Of a stretch of DNA of 64,000 nucleotides, positions 8,253 to 16,019 are shown piece by piece. Origin of the DNA: Polyangiaceae bacterium. GTDB taxonomy: Bacteria > Myxococcota_A > Polyangia > Polyangiales > Polyangiaceae. Both the position numbers and the translations under genes were made by a program. The stretch lies in assembly GCA_009781005.1 (NCBI GenBank), contig WQYX01000007.1, positions 1 to 64,000 on the forward strand, written 5' to 3'. Each line of letters starts with the position of its first letter. The first letter of the stretch is position 1. The notes beneath the pieces were generated by a model. That model saw only the letters and a list, made by a program, of their open reading frames with translations, was not told the DNA's origin and made no database searches.

Positions 8253-9413
8253 TCATTCGAGTTTACGGATTTTGTTGTTCAAGCTATCGGCAATGTAGAT
8301 AGTGCCAGCATTCATGGCCACGCCTTGGGGGCAATGGAATGTGGCGGTGTCGGCTGGGCCGTCGTTGTCGCCGGCTACGCCTACATTGGATGCTGCACGT
8401 TGCCCTGCAATCGTTGTGACTTCGCCGGTCGGCGAAACCTGACGCACTGCATTGTTGTAGGTGTCACCCACCAAGAGGTTACCGTTTGCGTCGATCCTTA
8501 TACCAAACGGACTGGCGAACGATGCATCGGTCCCCGTACCATCGATCAACGGTCCCCTGGCACCCGAGCCGGCGAGCGTGGAGACCTGGAGGTCGGACGT
8601 AATCATTCGGATATCGTTGTTCCGGTACTCGCTCACGTACAGAGTACCTCCTGCATCCACGAGGATTCCCCACGGGTAATTGAAAGTTGCATTCACCGCC
8701 CGGCCATTGACGTTACCCGCAGTGCCAGTACCCGCATAGGTGCTGACGGCGCCGTCCCGCGTCACCAATCGGATCTTGTTGCTGCGTGAATCCGCAACAT
8801 AGATATTGCCGCTGGCGGCATCCAGCGTCAGACCCACCGGATAATTAAAGCTTGCTGCTGTACCCATGCCATCGGAAGCGCCGGGGTTGCTTGGGCCCGC
8901 GCCAGCCAGCGTGCTGACCCAGCACGTTGGTGTAGGGATGATCTTGCGGATCGCGTGGTTTGCGTAATCGGCTACGTAGACATAACCGGCCGGGTCCACG
9001 GAAATGCCGTAAGGCGAATTGAATGTTGCATCCGCGCAGTTGCCGTCGGCAAGTCCTGCGTTGCCATTGCCTGCGTAAGTACTGACCGTACCGTCAGCAG
9101 CGATTTTGCGGATCTTGTTGTTGTATTGGTCGGTGACGTAAAGGCTACCGTTTGGTCCGAGTGCAATCCCTGCCGGATTGTTGAAAGTCGCCTGCAAGGC
9201 GGGGCCGTCCTGAGCACTCGCTTCGCCCGTGCCGGCCAGTGTTGAGACGGTATAGGTTTTCTTGGGTTGGGAGACATCCGGCTCGCCCGTCAGCCCACCG
9301 TCTGATACCGATGCGTCTGACGCATCTAGGTTGTCTACAGCCGTGAAGTGCGCACAAGCCATGACGCCCACGAGCCCAATCAGCAGCAGGCATCTTTTCA
9401 TCATGTTTCTCAT
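8253..9413 (-). CDS. NHL-repeat beta-propeller lipoprotein
   Basis: A 386-aa protein read from the ATG at 9413 (MRNMMKRCLLLIGLVGVMAC), which gives a short signal peptide and lipobox (GVMAC). After an Asp/Ser/Gly-rich linker come about six NHL repeats, each with the pattern ATFNxPxGIAxDxxGNLYVADxxNxxIRKI and VSTYAGxGxAGxxDG, which should fold as a six-bladed propeller. It is a paralogue of the gene at 33714-34865. NHL propellers bind proteins, RNA or ligands; here export suggests an outer-surface or periplasmic binding role. No enzymatic motif was seen. Confidence 0.9.
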   Translation of the reverse strand: MRNMMKRCLLLIGLVGVMACAHFTAVDNLDASDASVSDGGLTGEPDVSQPKKTYTVSTLAGTGEASAQDGPALQATFNNPAGIALGPNGSLYVTDQYNNKIRKIAADGTVSTYAGNGNAGLADGNCADATFNSPYGISVDPAGYVYVADYANHAIRKIIPTPTCWVSTLAGAGPSNPGASDGMGTAASFNYPVGLTLDAASGNIYVADSRSNKIRLVTRDGAVSTYAGTGTAGNVNGRAVNATFNYPWGILVDAGGTLYVSEYRNNDIRMITSDLQVSTLAGSGARGPLIDGTGTDASFASPFGIRIDANGNLLVGDTYNNAVRQVSPTGEVTTIAGQRAASNVGVAGDNDGPADTATFHCPQGVAMNAGTIYIADSLNNKIRKLE

Positions 9414-9539
9414 TCGGTGGTGGTTTCCGGCGAGTTTGCAAAAAGCAGTTGACTGGGAAGTTGGCATGTACCGCAAGGACATGTGATCTTCAATTCAATC
9501 TTGTTCAAATGCAATCAACGCGTGCGTCTTTGAGTCGCA

Positions 9540-9707
9540 GAAACTCGAGGCGCGATTCTCATAAAGATACAATTCGAACGTGCGCGAAGAACGGCCGCCG
9601 CGCCAAATGCTTACGCGGCTCTGCGAGAGGCGCACGTGCGACGGTAGCGCAGAAGCGCCATCGCCTCCGAAACGATTGTCGGTGACGAACAGAACGTGCT
9701 CGGCGCG
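9540..9707 (-). pseudogene. Duplicated fragment of the GT39 gene 3' end
   Basis: This 168-bp block is a direct repeat of 10456-10623 with a few substitutions. It encodes the same last residues of the glycosyltransferase (AEHVLFVTDNRFGGDGASAL.. to ELYLYENRASSF), followed by a different tail (CDSKTHALIAFEQD) that stops at 9495. It lacks a start codon and signals of its own, so it is a gene fragment. Either copy could carry the ancestral C-terminus. Confidence 0.8.
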
Positions 9708-9787
9708 CCGTCTCGGTCCGGAATCTAGAGACACGCCCTAATAAAGATAAAAGACTGTTGCCGAAGTCCGACACGAGCGCATGAAGT

Positions 9788-9881
9788 TTCCCCGACGATC
9801 TTCGAAGCTTCCCTGATGGGAAGGAAGCTTCCCCGACGATCTTCGAAGCTTCCCTGATGGGAAGGAAGCTTCCCTGACCGA
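9788..9881. repeat. 41-bp tandem repeat, about 2.3 copies
   Basis: The unit ttccccgacgatcttcgaag.. continuing cttccctgatgggaaggaagc starts at 9788, 9829 and (partial) 9870. The core GAAGCTTCCCTGATGG recurs in inverted orientation at about 9979-10012, so the region can form long-range inverted repeats. No coding role is apparent. Confidence 0.85.
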
Positions 9882-10014
9882 AAATTTGCTTAGAAAGACG
9901 CACTTTCGAGCTTGGGATGCCCGGACGCGGGCTTCCAGATCGAAAATTTAAGCCAAAATCCGGTCTGGGAGACTCCGCGGCCCATCAGGGAAGCTTCGTG
10001 GCCATCAGGGAAGG

Positions 10015-10362
10015 TTAGAGAGCGTCTGTTTTCGCGGGGTTTTCGACCTCGGACCCGTCGGCGGCCGGAGCTTCGTCTCCCTTGGACTTGGACGACTTTC
10101 TCTTCGCGAGGCCGAGCGTGATGAGCGACGCGCGCTTCTTGATCACGCTGTGCGCCGTGACAGACCAATCCTTGTCCCATGCATAGAGCTTCACCAGATC
10201 CTTGGTGTGCGAGGGATCAGGCACGACCGGCGGTGCCTCAGACTCGGCATCACCCACGTCGCGCGCGACGTCGACGAGCGCGCGCAGGCACCTCCCAAGG
10301 TTCCATGTCCGCATCTGTTGGCGCGACGGTGCGGGCAACCCCACGAACCTTCCCGGGCCCAT
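10015..10362 (-). CDS. Hypothetical protein between duplicated blocks
   Basis: An ORF of 115 aa (frame open about 18 codons further upstream, no good start or ribosome site). The central part (DLVKLYAWDKDWSVTAHSVIKKRASLITLGLAKRK) looks like real protein sequence with a basic helix, and the C-terminus is an Ala/Glu/Asp-rich tail. I recognise no domain. It sits between the two 168-bp copies of the GT39 3' end and next to the 41-bp repeats, so it may be a passenger or a remnant brought by an insertion or rearrangement. An internal ATG at 10314 (MRTWNLGRCL) is another possible start. Confidence 0.4.
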   Translation of the reverse strand: MGPGRFVGLPAPSRQQMRTWNLGRCLRALVDVARDVGDAESEAPPVVPDPSHTKDLVKLYAWDKDWSVTAHSVIKKRASLITLGLAKRKSSKSKGDEAPAADGSEVENPAKTDAL

Positions 10363-10407
10363 CTGTATCGGCAGCGGTCGCTTCTTCGGAATCGGGCTCT
10401 TCGCGAC

Positions 10408-11958
10408 TCAATGAAGTGCGGTAGGGGCGAAGCCATGGCGGATGGGGCTCCTTAAGAAACTCGAGGCGCGATTCTCATAAAGATACAATTCGAACGTGCG
10501 CGAAGAACGGCCGCCGCGCCACATTCGGACGCGGCTCTGCGAGAGGCGCACGTGCGCAGGCAGCGCAGAAGCGCCATCGCCTCCGAAACGATTGTCGGTG
10601 ACGAAGAGGACGTGCTCGGCGCGTTGCCATGCTGCGCGCGGCAACCACGTATCGAAATCATCCGGGATGGATGTTGCGCAGCCGACGCGGACCCCCGGAA
10701 AGCCCGCTTGGAGCTGCGCGCAAATGGTCCAGTGCGCTCCAACGAGGACGATCTCGTGCCCTTGTGGATCGTACGGCGTGGCAACGACCGCCATCTGGTC
10801 GCGAACGGCACCGAACACCGCGGGCCACCCATAAAGCTCGCTCGCGATATCGAGTTTTGGATCCGCCGAGACTGGTAGAAGGCGCGCGGACGAGGGAACG
10901 AGCGCCCACGCGTGCGCGCCGATCGTGAACAGGCCCGCGACGAGCGTTGCTGCAAGATACATGCGTTTGGACACGGACCGCGCCGGGTTCTGTGAGGACC
11001 GTCGCGCCGCATCGACGGGCAAGACCAGAAGCGCCGGAGCGATCCAGTGCGGTTCGGCCACGCGGCTCCAGAGCGCGAAGAGAACGAGCGGCACGAACGG
11101 AATCGCGAACAGATAAAAGAAGAGGCGCGCCGTGGCATCTTCGTTACGTGCGCGCACCAGATCGCGCGCGGCCTTTACCGCAATCCACAGGATGATCGGC
11201 GAGAGGTAGAGAAGCTGCCCGCCAACGAACGCGCCGAGGTTTCGTAGTGCGAACCCGGCACCCGCCTGCGTTGCGACGAGGCGGTGCTGAAGCATGGGAA
11301 AGCCGAGTTTCTTTTCGTAGAGAACGATCGGCGCGAGGATGACGGCGCCCGTGGCAAGTCCTGCCCACGGCCAGAGCGTGCGCGCGGCTTTCGACTCGGG
11401 GAATTGCGACCGTGCGATGGAGACGTACGCGACGGCGAGGCCGAGCACGAGGAGCACTCCGGGAGCTTTCGCTGCGCAAGCGATCCCCGCGAGGAGGCCC
11501 GCGCCGACGAAGGCTGACGCCGACCGCGTCTGGTTCGGCGTTGCGCGAAGCCCGATGCACGCGAGCGCAACGGCGCCGATCCAGAGCGGCGCGAGCAAGA
11601 GATCCGGTGTCATGGCGAAGAGCCCGACCGAGATCTCCGGAACCACGGCAACGAGGAGCGCCGCAAGCATCGCGGGCCGCTTGTTTGCCGAGGACGCGCG
11701 CGCGGCCGCGTACACGACGAAGGGCACCAGCGTGGCTACAACGGACGTGACGACGTGGGCGCCGAGCGGCTTCGGGACCGATCCATCGCCGAGGACGCGC
11801 GCGAACAGGCCGATGAGCCCCGGATGATCGAGGTACGCGGGCTGCGGGTGAATGGCCCACGACGCGTAGAGCGCCTCGCTGTCGCCGAAGCCGACGCGCG
11901 TGGCGGCGTAGAGTCGAACGAGCAAGAGGAGCGAGGAGACGACGACGAGGGGGATCAT
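10408..11958 (-). CDS. GT39-type integral membrane glycosyltransferase
   Basis: A 516-aa protein started at the ATG (11958) that overlaps the lpxB stop (ATGA). The N-terminus is a membrane segment (MIPLVVVSSLLLLVRLYAA) followed by GFGDSEALYASWAIHPQPAYLDHPGLIG, with the acidic pair and the PxYxDHP stretch typical of the PMT/ArnT superfamily (PF13231). About ten further hydrophobic segments follow, then a soluble C-terminal domain. Such enzymes use polyprenyl-phosphate sugars on the periplasmic side; being coupled to lpxB suggests lipid A or another envelope glycan as acceptor (inference). The final about 15 residues (LRSPIRHGFAPTALH) are encoded by a dispersed repeat, so the natural end may have been altered. 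Confidence 0.88.
   Translation of the reverse strand: MIPLVVVSSLLLLVRLYAATRVGFGDSEALYASWAIHPQPAYLDHPGLIGLFARVLGDGSVPKPLGAHVVTSVVATLVPFVVYAAARASSANKRPAMLAALLVAVVPEISVGLFAMTPDLLLAPLWIGAVALACIGLRATPNQTRSASAFVGAGLLAGIACAAKAPGVLLVLGLAVAYVSIARSQFPESKAARTLWPWAGLATGAVILAPIVLYEKKLGFPMLQHRLVATQAGAGFALRNLGAFVGGQLLYLSPIILWIAVKAARDLVRARNEDATARLFFYLFAIPFVPLVLFALWSRVAEPHWIAPALLVLPVDAARRSSQNPARSVSKRMYLAATLVAGLFTIGAHAWALVPSSARLLPVSADPKLDIASELYGWPAVFGAVRDQMAVVATPYDPQGHEIVLVGAHWTICAQLQAGFPGVRVGCATSIPDDFDTWLPRAAWQRAEHVLFVTDNRFGGDGASALPAHVRLSQSRVRMWRGGRSSRTFELYLYENRASSFLRSPIRHGFAPTALH
10426..10455 (-). repeat. Dispersed TTAAG..GCCCYATCCGCC motif
   Basis: Read on the minus strand this is ttaaggagccccatccgccatggcttcgcc. 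It matches 14893-14922 and 27725-27754 on the plus strand and, more weakly, 7512 onward. It abuts the 168-bp duplication exactly (10456) and encodes the last residues of the GT39 protein. Confidence 0.7.
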
Positions 11959-13127
11959 GCGGAAGCTCGCGTGTTGGCGAGCCACGGCTCGAGCATGCGC
12001 GCCACGTGTTGCGACGTCGCCGTTGGGCCGCGCAACACGGTCGTGATCTCGGCGCACGCCGCCGTGAACGCTTCGCGATTGTCGAGCAAGCTCGCGAGCG
12101 TTTCGGAGATGCGCGACGCGTTTACGTTACGCTGCAAGAGTTCCGGGAACGCCGCGCGATCGAGCAGGACGTTGGGTAAGGCCAAAAAGCGTGTCGTCAT
12201 GAGCAGCCGTGCGCCAAGTTCGGTTGTCCAGCCAACGCGATAGCAGATGATGGGCACCGCACCTGCGAGCGCGCATTCAAGCGAGGCCGTGCCGGACGCC
12301 GTGAGCGCGGCGTCGAAGGCCGGAAGCGCATATGCAATGCCGGCGCGCGCGTCGACGTGGACGATCTCCGCGCGGTAACTCGACGCCACCGCGTGCGCCC
12401 ACGTGCGCGTTCTCTCATCCAGGCTTGGTGCGAGCAGGATGCGCGCGTCGACGCTGGCTCGATCGCGACGTACGAGCTCGTACCCTGCGAGCATGGGTTC
12501 GAGCATTTTTCGCACTTCGTGCGGGCGGCTTCCCGGCAAAATGGCGACCGTCCAGGCGCGCTCGGTCAGGCCGAGCAACGCGCGCGCTGCTCTCCGCGCC
12601 TCGTGCTTCGTGGGATACGTTTCCGAGACGCGTCGACTCTCCTCGAGGGACGGATGGCCGACGTAGCGAGCGTCGACTCCGATGGCGCGCCAGAGCGGCT
12701 CTTCGAATGGGAGCATCACGGCCATGCGGTCGACGTGCTTCCGAAGGGCGTTGCCGCGCCTGCGCCGCCACGCCCAGATCTGCGGAGCGCCGTACCAGAG
12801 CACGCGCGTGCCCATGTTCGAGAGCGTCTTGGCGAGCACCGTGTTGAATTCAGTGTAATTTACAAGTAATGCCGCGGCCGGTCGTCGCTTCACGCACACC
12901 GCGCGCAGTCGCGCGTAAGCGAGGCCCACGTTCCACGCGCGCGCCGCGACCTCCGCGATGCCGAGCGCCGTCGAGTTGCGCAAGTCGCTCGTGAGCTCGA
13001 CGCGTTCGCTCGCAAGCGCTTCTCCGCCCATGCCAAAGGCGCGCACGCCAGAGAGGTGCGAGAGGACTGCGGCCGCCGCACGATCCCCGGAGGCTTCGCC
13101 GGCAACGACGAGGAGCTCGCCCGTCAT
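11955..13127 (-). CDS. lpxB: Lipid-A-disaccharide synthase
   Basis: A 390-aa GT19 protein of family-typical length. Conserved blocks: VVAGEASGDRAAAAV at the N-terminus, YTEFN, YGAPQIWAWRRRR, MLPFE, GHPSLEES, ILPGSRPHEVRKML (nucleotide-sugar binding) and ALTASGTASLECAL. It joins UDP-2,3-diacylglucosamine and lipid X at the inner membrane during lipid A synthesis. The start overlaps the rnd stop and the stop overlaps the GT39 start, both as ATGA, so the three are translationally coupled. The usual lpxD-fabZ-lpxA-lpxB cluster is absent here. Confidence 0.96.
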   Translation of the reverse strand: MTGELLVVAGEASGDRAAAAVLSHLSGVRAFGMGGEALASERVELTSDLRNSTALGIAEVAARAWNVGLAYARLRAVCVKRRPAAALLVNYTEFNTVLAKTLSNMGTRVLWYGAPQIWAWRRRRGNALRKHVDRMAVMLPFEEPLWRAIGVDARYVGHPSLEESRRVSETYPTKHEARRAARALLGLTERAWTVAILPGSRPHEVRKMLEPMLAGYELVRRDRASVDARILLAPSLDERTRTWAHAVASSYRAEIVHVDARAGIAYALPAFDAALTASGTASLECALAGAVPIICYRVGWTTELGARLLMTTRFLALPNVLLDRAAFPELLQRNVNASRISETLASLLDNREAFTAACAEITTVLRGPTATSQHVARMLEPWLANTRASA

Positions 13128-14296
13128 CCCTCGGTCTCCTCCGCGAGGAGCACGGCGAGAAGCGCTGCACCGTCACGCTCGACGCGGAAGCGCCCGATGC
13201 CCGGCACCGCCGCGATGGCATCGAGGGACGGCAAGGAAAGGCTCGCGAGATCTTGCAAGCAGTGCCCCGGCAGAACGACTTGATCGTCCACTGCGCGCCG
13301 CTTGGCCACGTCCTTCCGCCAGCACATCAAGCGCCGTTCGCGCGCTCGCCTTGCGCGCACGACGGCGTTCGGAAGACTCGGCCGCACGAGCATCGCGCGA
13401 TCTTCTTCAGGGATCGCGCCATCCCGAACGCCGTCTTCCACGGCGCGCAAGATCTCTCGCGTGAGACTCCGTGCACGGCCCGCTGCAGCGCCCGAGATGC
13501 ACTCGAGATCGTCTGGCGTCTTCGGTTTGTTCTGCGCGATCGCGAAGAGGACGTCGGGGCCGAGCACCTTGTAAGGGGGCACGTCGAGCTCGCGCGCGCG
13601 CGCTTCGCGAAGCTCGGCGAGGCGGCGCAAGATGGGCAAGTCTGCGGCATCCGCTCGATCGATCCCCTTGAGTCGTAGATACGGTGGTCGTCCGTCGTTC
13701 ATCTTCGCCGAGCCCGCTGCCTGCGCGAGTCTGTAGCGCGTTTCTTCTTCGACTTCGTCGTCGATGTGGCACGCATGAAGGAGGGGCCAGAGTTTGCTCT
13801 CTAGCGCGTGCAGATGGACGACGTCGCACGCGAGGTAGCCGAGGGCTGCGTCATCGAGCGGGCGCTTGCCCCAATCGTGTTGCTGCATGGACTTGTCGAT
13901 GCCGACGCCGACCTCGGACAGAAGAAGACTTGCGAGTCCCGTGGCCGTGCGTCCGAGCATACGTGCCGCGATGGACGTGTCGTGCACGTTCGCGAGCTCG
14001 GCACCCGCCTCGGCGAGGAGGCGCGCGTCAAAGGCAACGTCGTGCACGATCTTGAGGACATCGCTCGAACGGAGCAGCGGCTCGAGTGGCCTGAGCGACG
14101 TCGCGAGCGCATCGACGACGAAGATCGCATCCGTGGTCGCAAGTTGCACAATGCATACTTTGGCGCGATACGCGAAGAGGCCGTTCGCCTCGAGATCGAA
14201 CGCGATGCACGCGGCCCTTTCGAGGTGCGCCACCGCGCGTGCGAGCTCGGTCTCGTTCGTGACGAGCAGCGGAAGAGCGGCCGCGACAGGCTTCAC
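13124..14296 (-). CDS. rnd: Ribonuclease D (DEDD exonuclease with HRDC domain)
   Basis: A 390-aa protein. The ORF-track start is too long; I use the GTG at 14296, which overlaps the stop of the upstream gene as GTGA and gives the family length (E. coli 375 aa). The 3'-5' exonuclease domain shows ExoI FDLEANGLF, ExoII IVHDVAFDARLL and ExoIII YLACDVVHLHAL, the DEDDy set. A C-terminal HRDC-like helical domain follows (LRRLAELREARARELDVPPYKVL). It trims 3' ends of tRNA precursors and other small RNAs. Mid-operon position with lpxB looks incidental. Confidence 0.92.
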   Translation of the reverse strand: MKPVAAALPLLVTNETELARAVAHLERAACIAFDLEANGLFAYRAKVCIVQLATTDAIFVVDALATSLRPLEPLLRSSDVLKIVHDVAFDARLLAEAGAELANVHDTSIAARMLGRTATGLASLLLSEVGVGIDKSMQQHDWGKRPLDDAALGYLACDVVHLHALESKLWPLLHACHIDDEVEEETRYRLAQAAGSAKMNDGRPPYLRLKGIDRADAADLPILRRLAELREARARELDVPPYKVLGPDVLFAIAQNKPKTPDDLECISGAAAGRARSLTREILRAVEDGVRDGAIPEEDRAMLVRPSLPNAVVRARRARERRLMCWRKDVAKRRAVDDQVVLPGHCLQDLASLSLPSLDAIAAVPGIGRFRVERDGAALLAVLLAEETEG

Positions 14297-14886
14297 TTTG
14301 GATGCAGGCGCTGCCACGCCGATGCAACCTCGTGTGCAGCATCGTCGAGCGTGCGCTCGTGCAAAACGTCTGCGGCGAGCCGCACGTTTCCCGCGGTCTT
14401 TGCCGGAAGCACAGCGCCCGTGCGTGCAGAGTGCACGATTTTTCGAATCTTCGCTGTGCTGTCGACGACGACGGGATACTGGCCCTGCGCGCGCGCCGTG
14501 ACCTCCCACGTGCCGCCGGCCTTCCACTTGCGGAGGAAAACCATCGAGCTTTCGCCGGGCGTGAAGACAGCCTCACCTTCCACGAGCTGACCAATCTTGT
14601 CGACGACGCCACCCATCGTGCGGACCCAGCCATCCGATCCCGAGGTCAGCGCACCGGCCACACTCTGCTCGGTCTTCACGTGCGTGTACGTGTAAATGCG
14701 GCCGTTCTCCCAGACGCTCTTCTTCTCGATCGGCGTGACAACGGCAATCGCCTCTGCGCCGCTGACGAGCGCATCGAACGCGACCGCGGTGGACACCGAT
14801 GCACACGCGTCGCTCGCGACGAACACGCCACCCACCGGAGCCGCGGCGAGCACGAGCGCGAGTACGTACTTTCGAGCATGCTTCAT
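14293..14886 (-). CDS. Exported protein of unknown function
   Basis: A 197-aa protein with a clear Sec signal peptide (MKHARKYVLALVLAAAPVGGVFVASDACA). The mature part (STAVAFDALVSGAEAIAVVTPIEKKSVWENGRIYTYT, then VGALTSGSDGWVRTMGGVVDKIGQLVEGEAVF) reads like a small beta-sandwich domain seen in myxobacterial exported proteins; I cannot name it. It is first in the run rnd-lpxB-GT39 and overlaps rnd by 4 bp (GTGA). The promoter probably lies within the 150-bp divergent region upstream, just beyond a dispersed repeat that starts 6 bp before its ATG. Confidence 0.85.
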   Translation of the reverse strand: MKHARKYVLALVLAAAPVGGVFVASDACASVSTAVAFDALVSGAEAIAVVTPIEKKSVWENGRIYTYTHVKTEQSVAGALTSGSDGWVRTMGGVVDKIGQLVEGEAVFTPGESSMVFLRKWKAGGTWEVTARAQGQYPVVVDSTAKIRKIVHSARTGAVLPAKTAGNVRLAADVLHERTLDDAAHEVASAWQRLHPK

Positions 14887-14892
14887 GCGCTG

Positions 14893-14922
14893 TTAAGTAG
14901 CCCCATCCGCCATGGCTTTGCC
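14893..14922 (+). repeat. Dispersed TTAAG..GCCCYATCCGCC motif
   Basis: ttaagtagccccatccgccatggctttgcc differs at only a few positions from the copies at 10426-10455 (minus strand) and 27725-27754. Here it lies 6 bp upstream of the start of the exported-protein gene, not at a gene end. Confidence 0.7.
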
Positions 14923-15036
14923 ACGTCTGCGTTCTTCCGGACATCAAGCCGATTGCATCCCACCAGGACTGAGGTGAGAATTACTGTATTTTCGTGGCGT
15001 ATGCCATCTCACACGTTCGCCAACTGGGAGGCTCAG

Positions 15037-15843
15037 ATGAATTACGTGCGCAGTTTTGCTTTTTTGGCGCTGCTCGGCATGGGGTGCACCGGGTTCGACC
15101 TTCAGCCGTTGGACGTGTCAGATGCAGATGCCGCGGACGCTGCAGGCGCGCTGGGGCAAGACACAGGACTCCCGGACGCGGACGCTACCGAAGCTAGCCG
15201 AAGAGACAGTGGCCCTGCGGACAATGCTAACCCGTCAACATCCGCACCCGATTTCACTACGTCAACGAAGACATTTGCTGACACCATAGCGCGCGCCGGT
15301 GGAGCGATTCTTCCGGGCGATGTCCTCACGTACACCATCGTTGTGCCGAACACGGGTACCGTGGACTCGAAGAATACGGTGCTCACCGACGTATTGCCTG
15401 ACGGTGTGACTTACGTCCTTGAGTCGATTACGGTCGACGGGGCCTCGAGGTCTGACGCCACGGGTGACGATCAAGCGCAGTTTGACGCCAACACCGTGAC
15501 CGTGTGGCTTGGTTCTGGTGCTGGTCCAAACCAAGGGGGTGGTCTCGCAGTGGATGCTACCACTACGGTTACCTTTCAGGTCACCGTGAACGCGAATGCC
15601 AAGGGCAACACGATCTCCAATCAGGCAACGATTTCTGCCAATGGTGCGACCGATCCGGACGGCACGCCGGCGACGGAAACCAAAACAAGTAGCAATCCCG
15701 CCAATCTGGGATCATCGACGAATACCATTGTCGATGAGTGCAGCGACAATTCCCAGTGTTCGGTGCCAACGGGGGCAACACCGATATGCCAGACAACAAC
15801 GCACCCATACACTTGCGCGTGGGTTCAGGTTCAGGTGCTGTGA
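15037..15843 (+). CDS. Truncated DUF11 lipoprotein (mosaic, decaying)
   Basis: A 268-aa ORF started at the ATG (15037) with a strong GGGAGG ribosome site. Residues 1-21 are a lipoprotein leader (lipobox LGMGC) like those of the NHL and delta-60 lipoproteins, followed by an Asp/Ala-rich linker. Residues from about 70 (APDFTTSTKTFADTIARAGG) are almost identical to the DUF11 domain of the 40145-42691 protein, including PNTGTVDSKNTVLTDVLP. After HPYTC the frame is lost and it ends AWVQVQVL. It seems to be a chimera: a lipoprotein leader joined to a DUF11 fragment. If expressed it would be a lipid-anchored DUF11 module without the C-terminal membrane tail. Confidence 0.75.
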   Translation: MNYVRSFAFLALLGMGCTGFDLQPLDVSDADAADAAGALGQDTGLPDADATEASRRDSGPADNANPSTSAPDFTTSTKTFADTIARAGGAILPGDVLTYTIVVPNTGTVDSKNTVLTDVLPDGVTYVLESITVDGASRSDATGDDQAQFDANTVTVWLGSGAGPNQGGGLAVDATTTVTFQVTVNANAKGNTISNQATISANGATDPDGTPATETKTSSNPANLGSSTNTIVDECSDNSQCSVPTGATPICQTTTHPYTCAWVQVQVL

Positions 15844-16018
15844 TACCACCAAGGTGTGGAAGATGGTTGCCGCGGACAAGGTGGCAACACCGCGCGGGCA
15901 GGGAGGTCTGGAACCGTGTTGGAGCAGCAATGCGAACGTGTGGATAGCTGGCGCCGTTGCAGCGGTGATGGTTGCATCGCAGCGGCGCAAGAAGGGCGAG
16001 AGGAGCGAGAGGGTCTAA
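15844..16018 (+). pseudogene. Frameshifted remnant of the DUF11 protein C-terminus
   Basis: Downstream of the stop the DNA still encodes, in other frames, pieces of the Cys-rich region (CDTTKV; EDGCRGQGGN) and then an intact-looking tail SNANVWIAGAVAAVMVASQRRKKGERSERV. The tail matches the end of the 40145 protein (GAVAAVMVASRRRKKGERSERV). At least two frameshifts plus internal deletions separate these parts. The tail stop (TAA at 16016-16018) lies 2 bp before the end of the convergent fabH-like gene. Confidence 0.8.
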
Positions 16019-16019
16019 T

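Noticed and set aside
8214-8789. 191-aa plus-strand ORF
   Set aside because: Antisense to the NHL lipoprotein repeats; its periodicity reflects the NHL repeats on the other strand.
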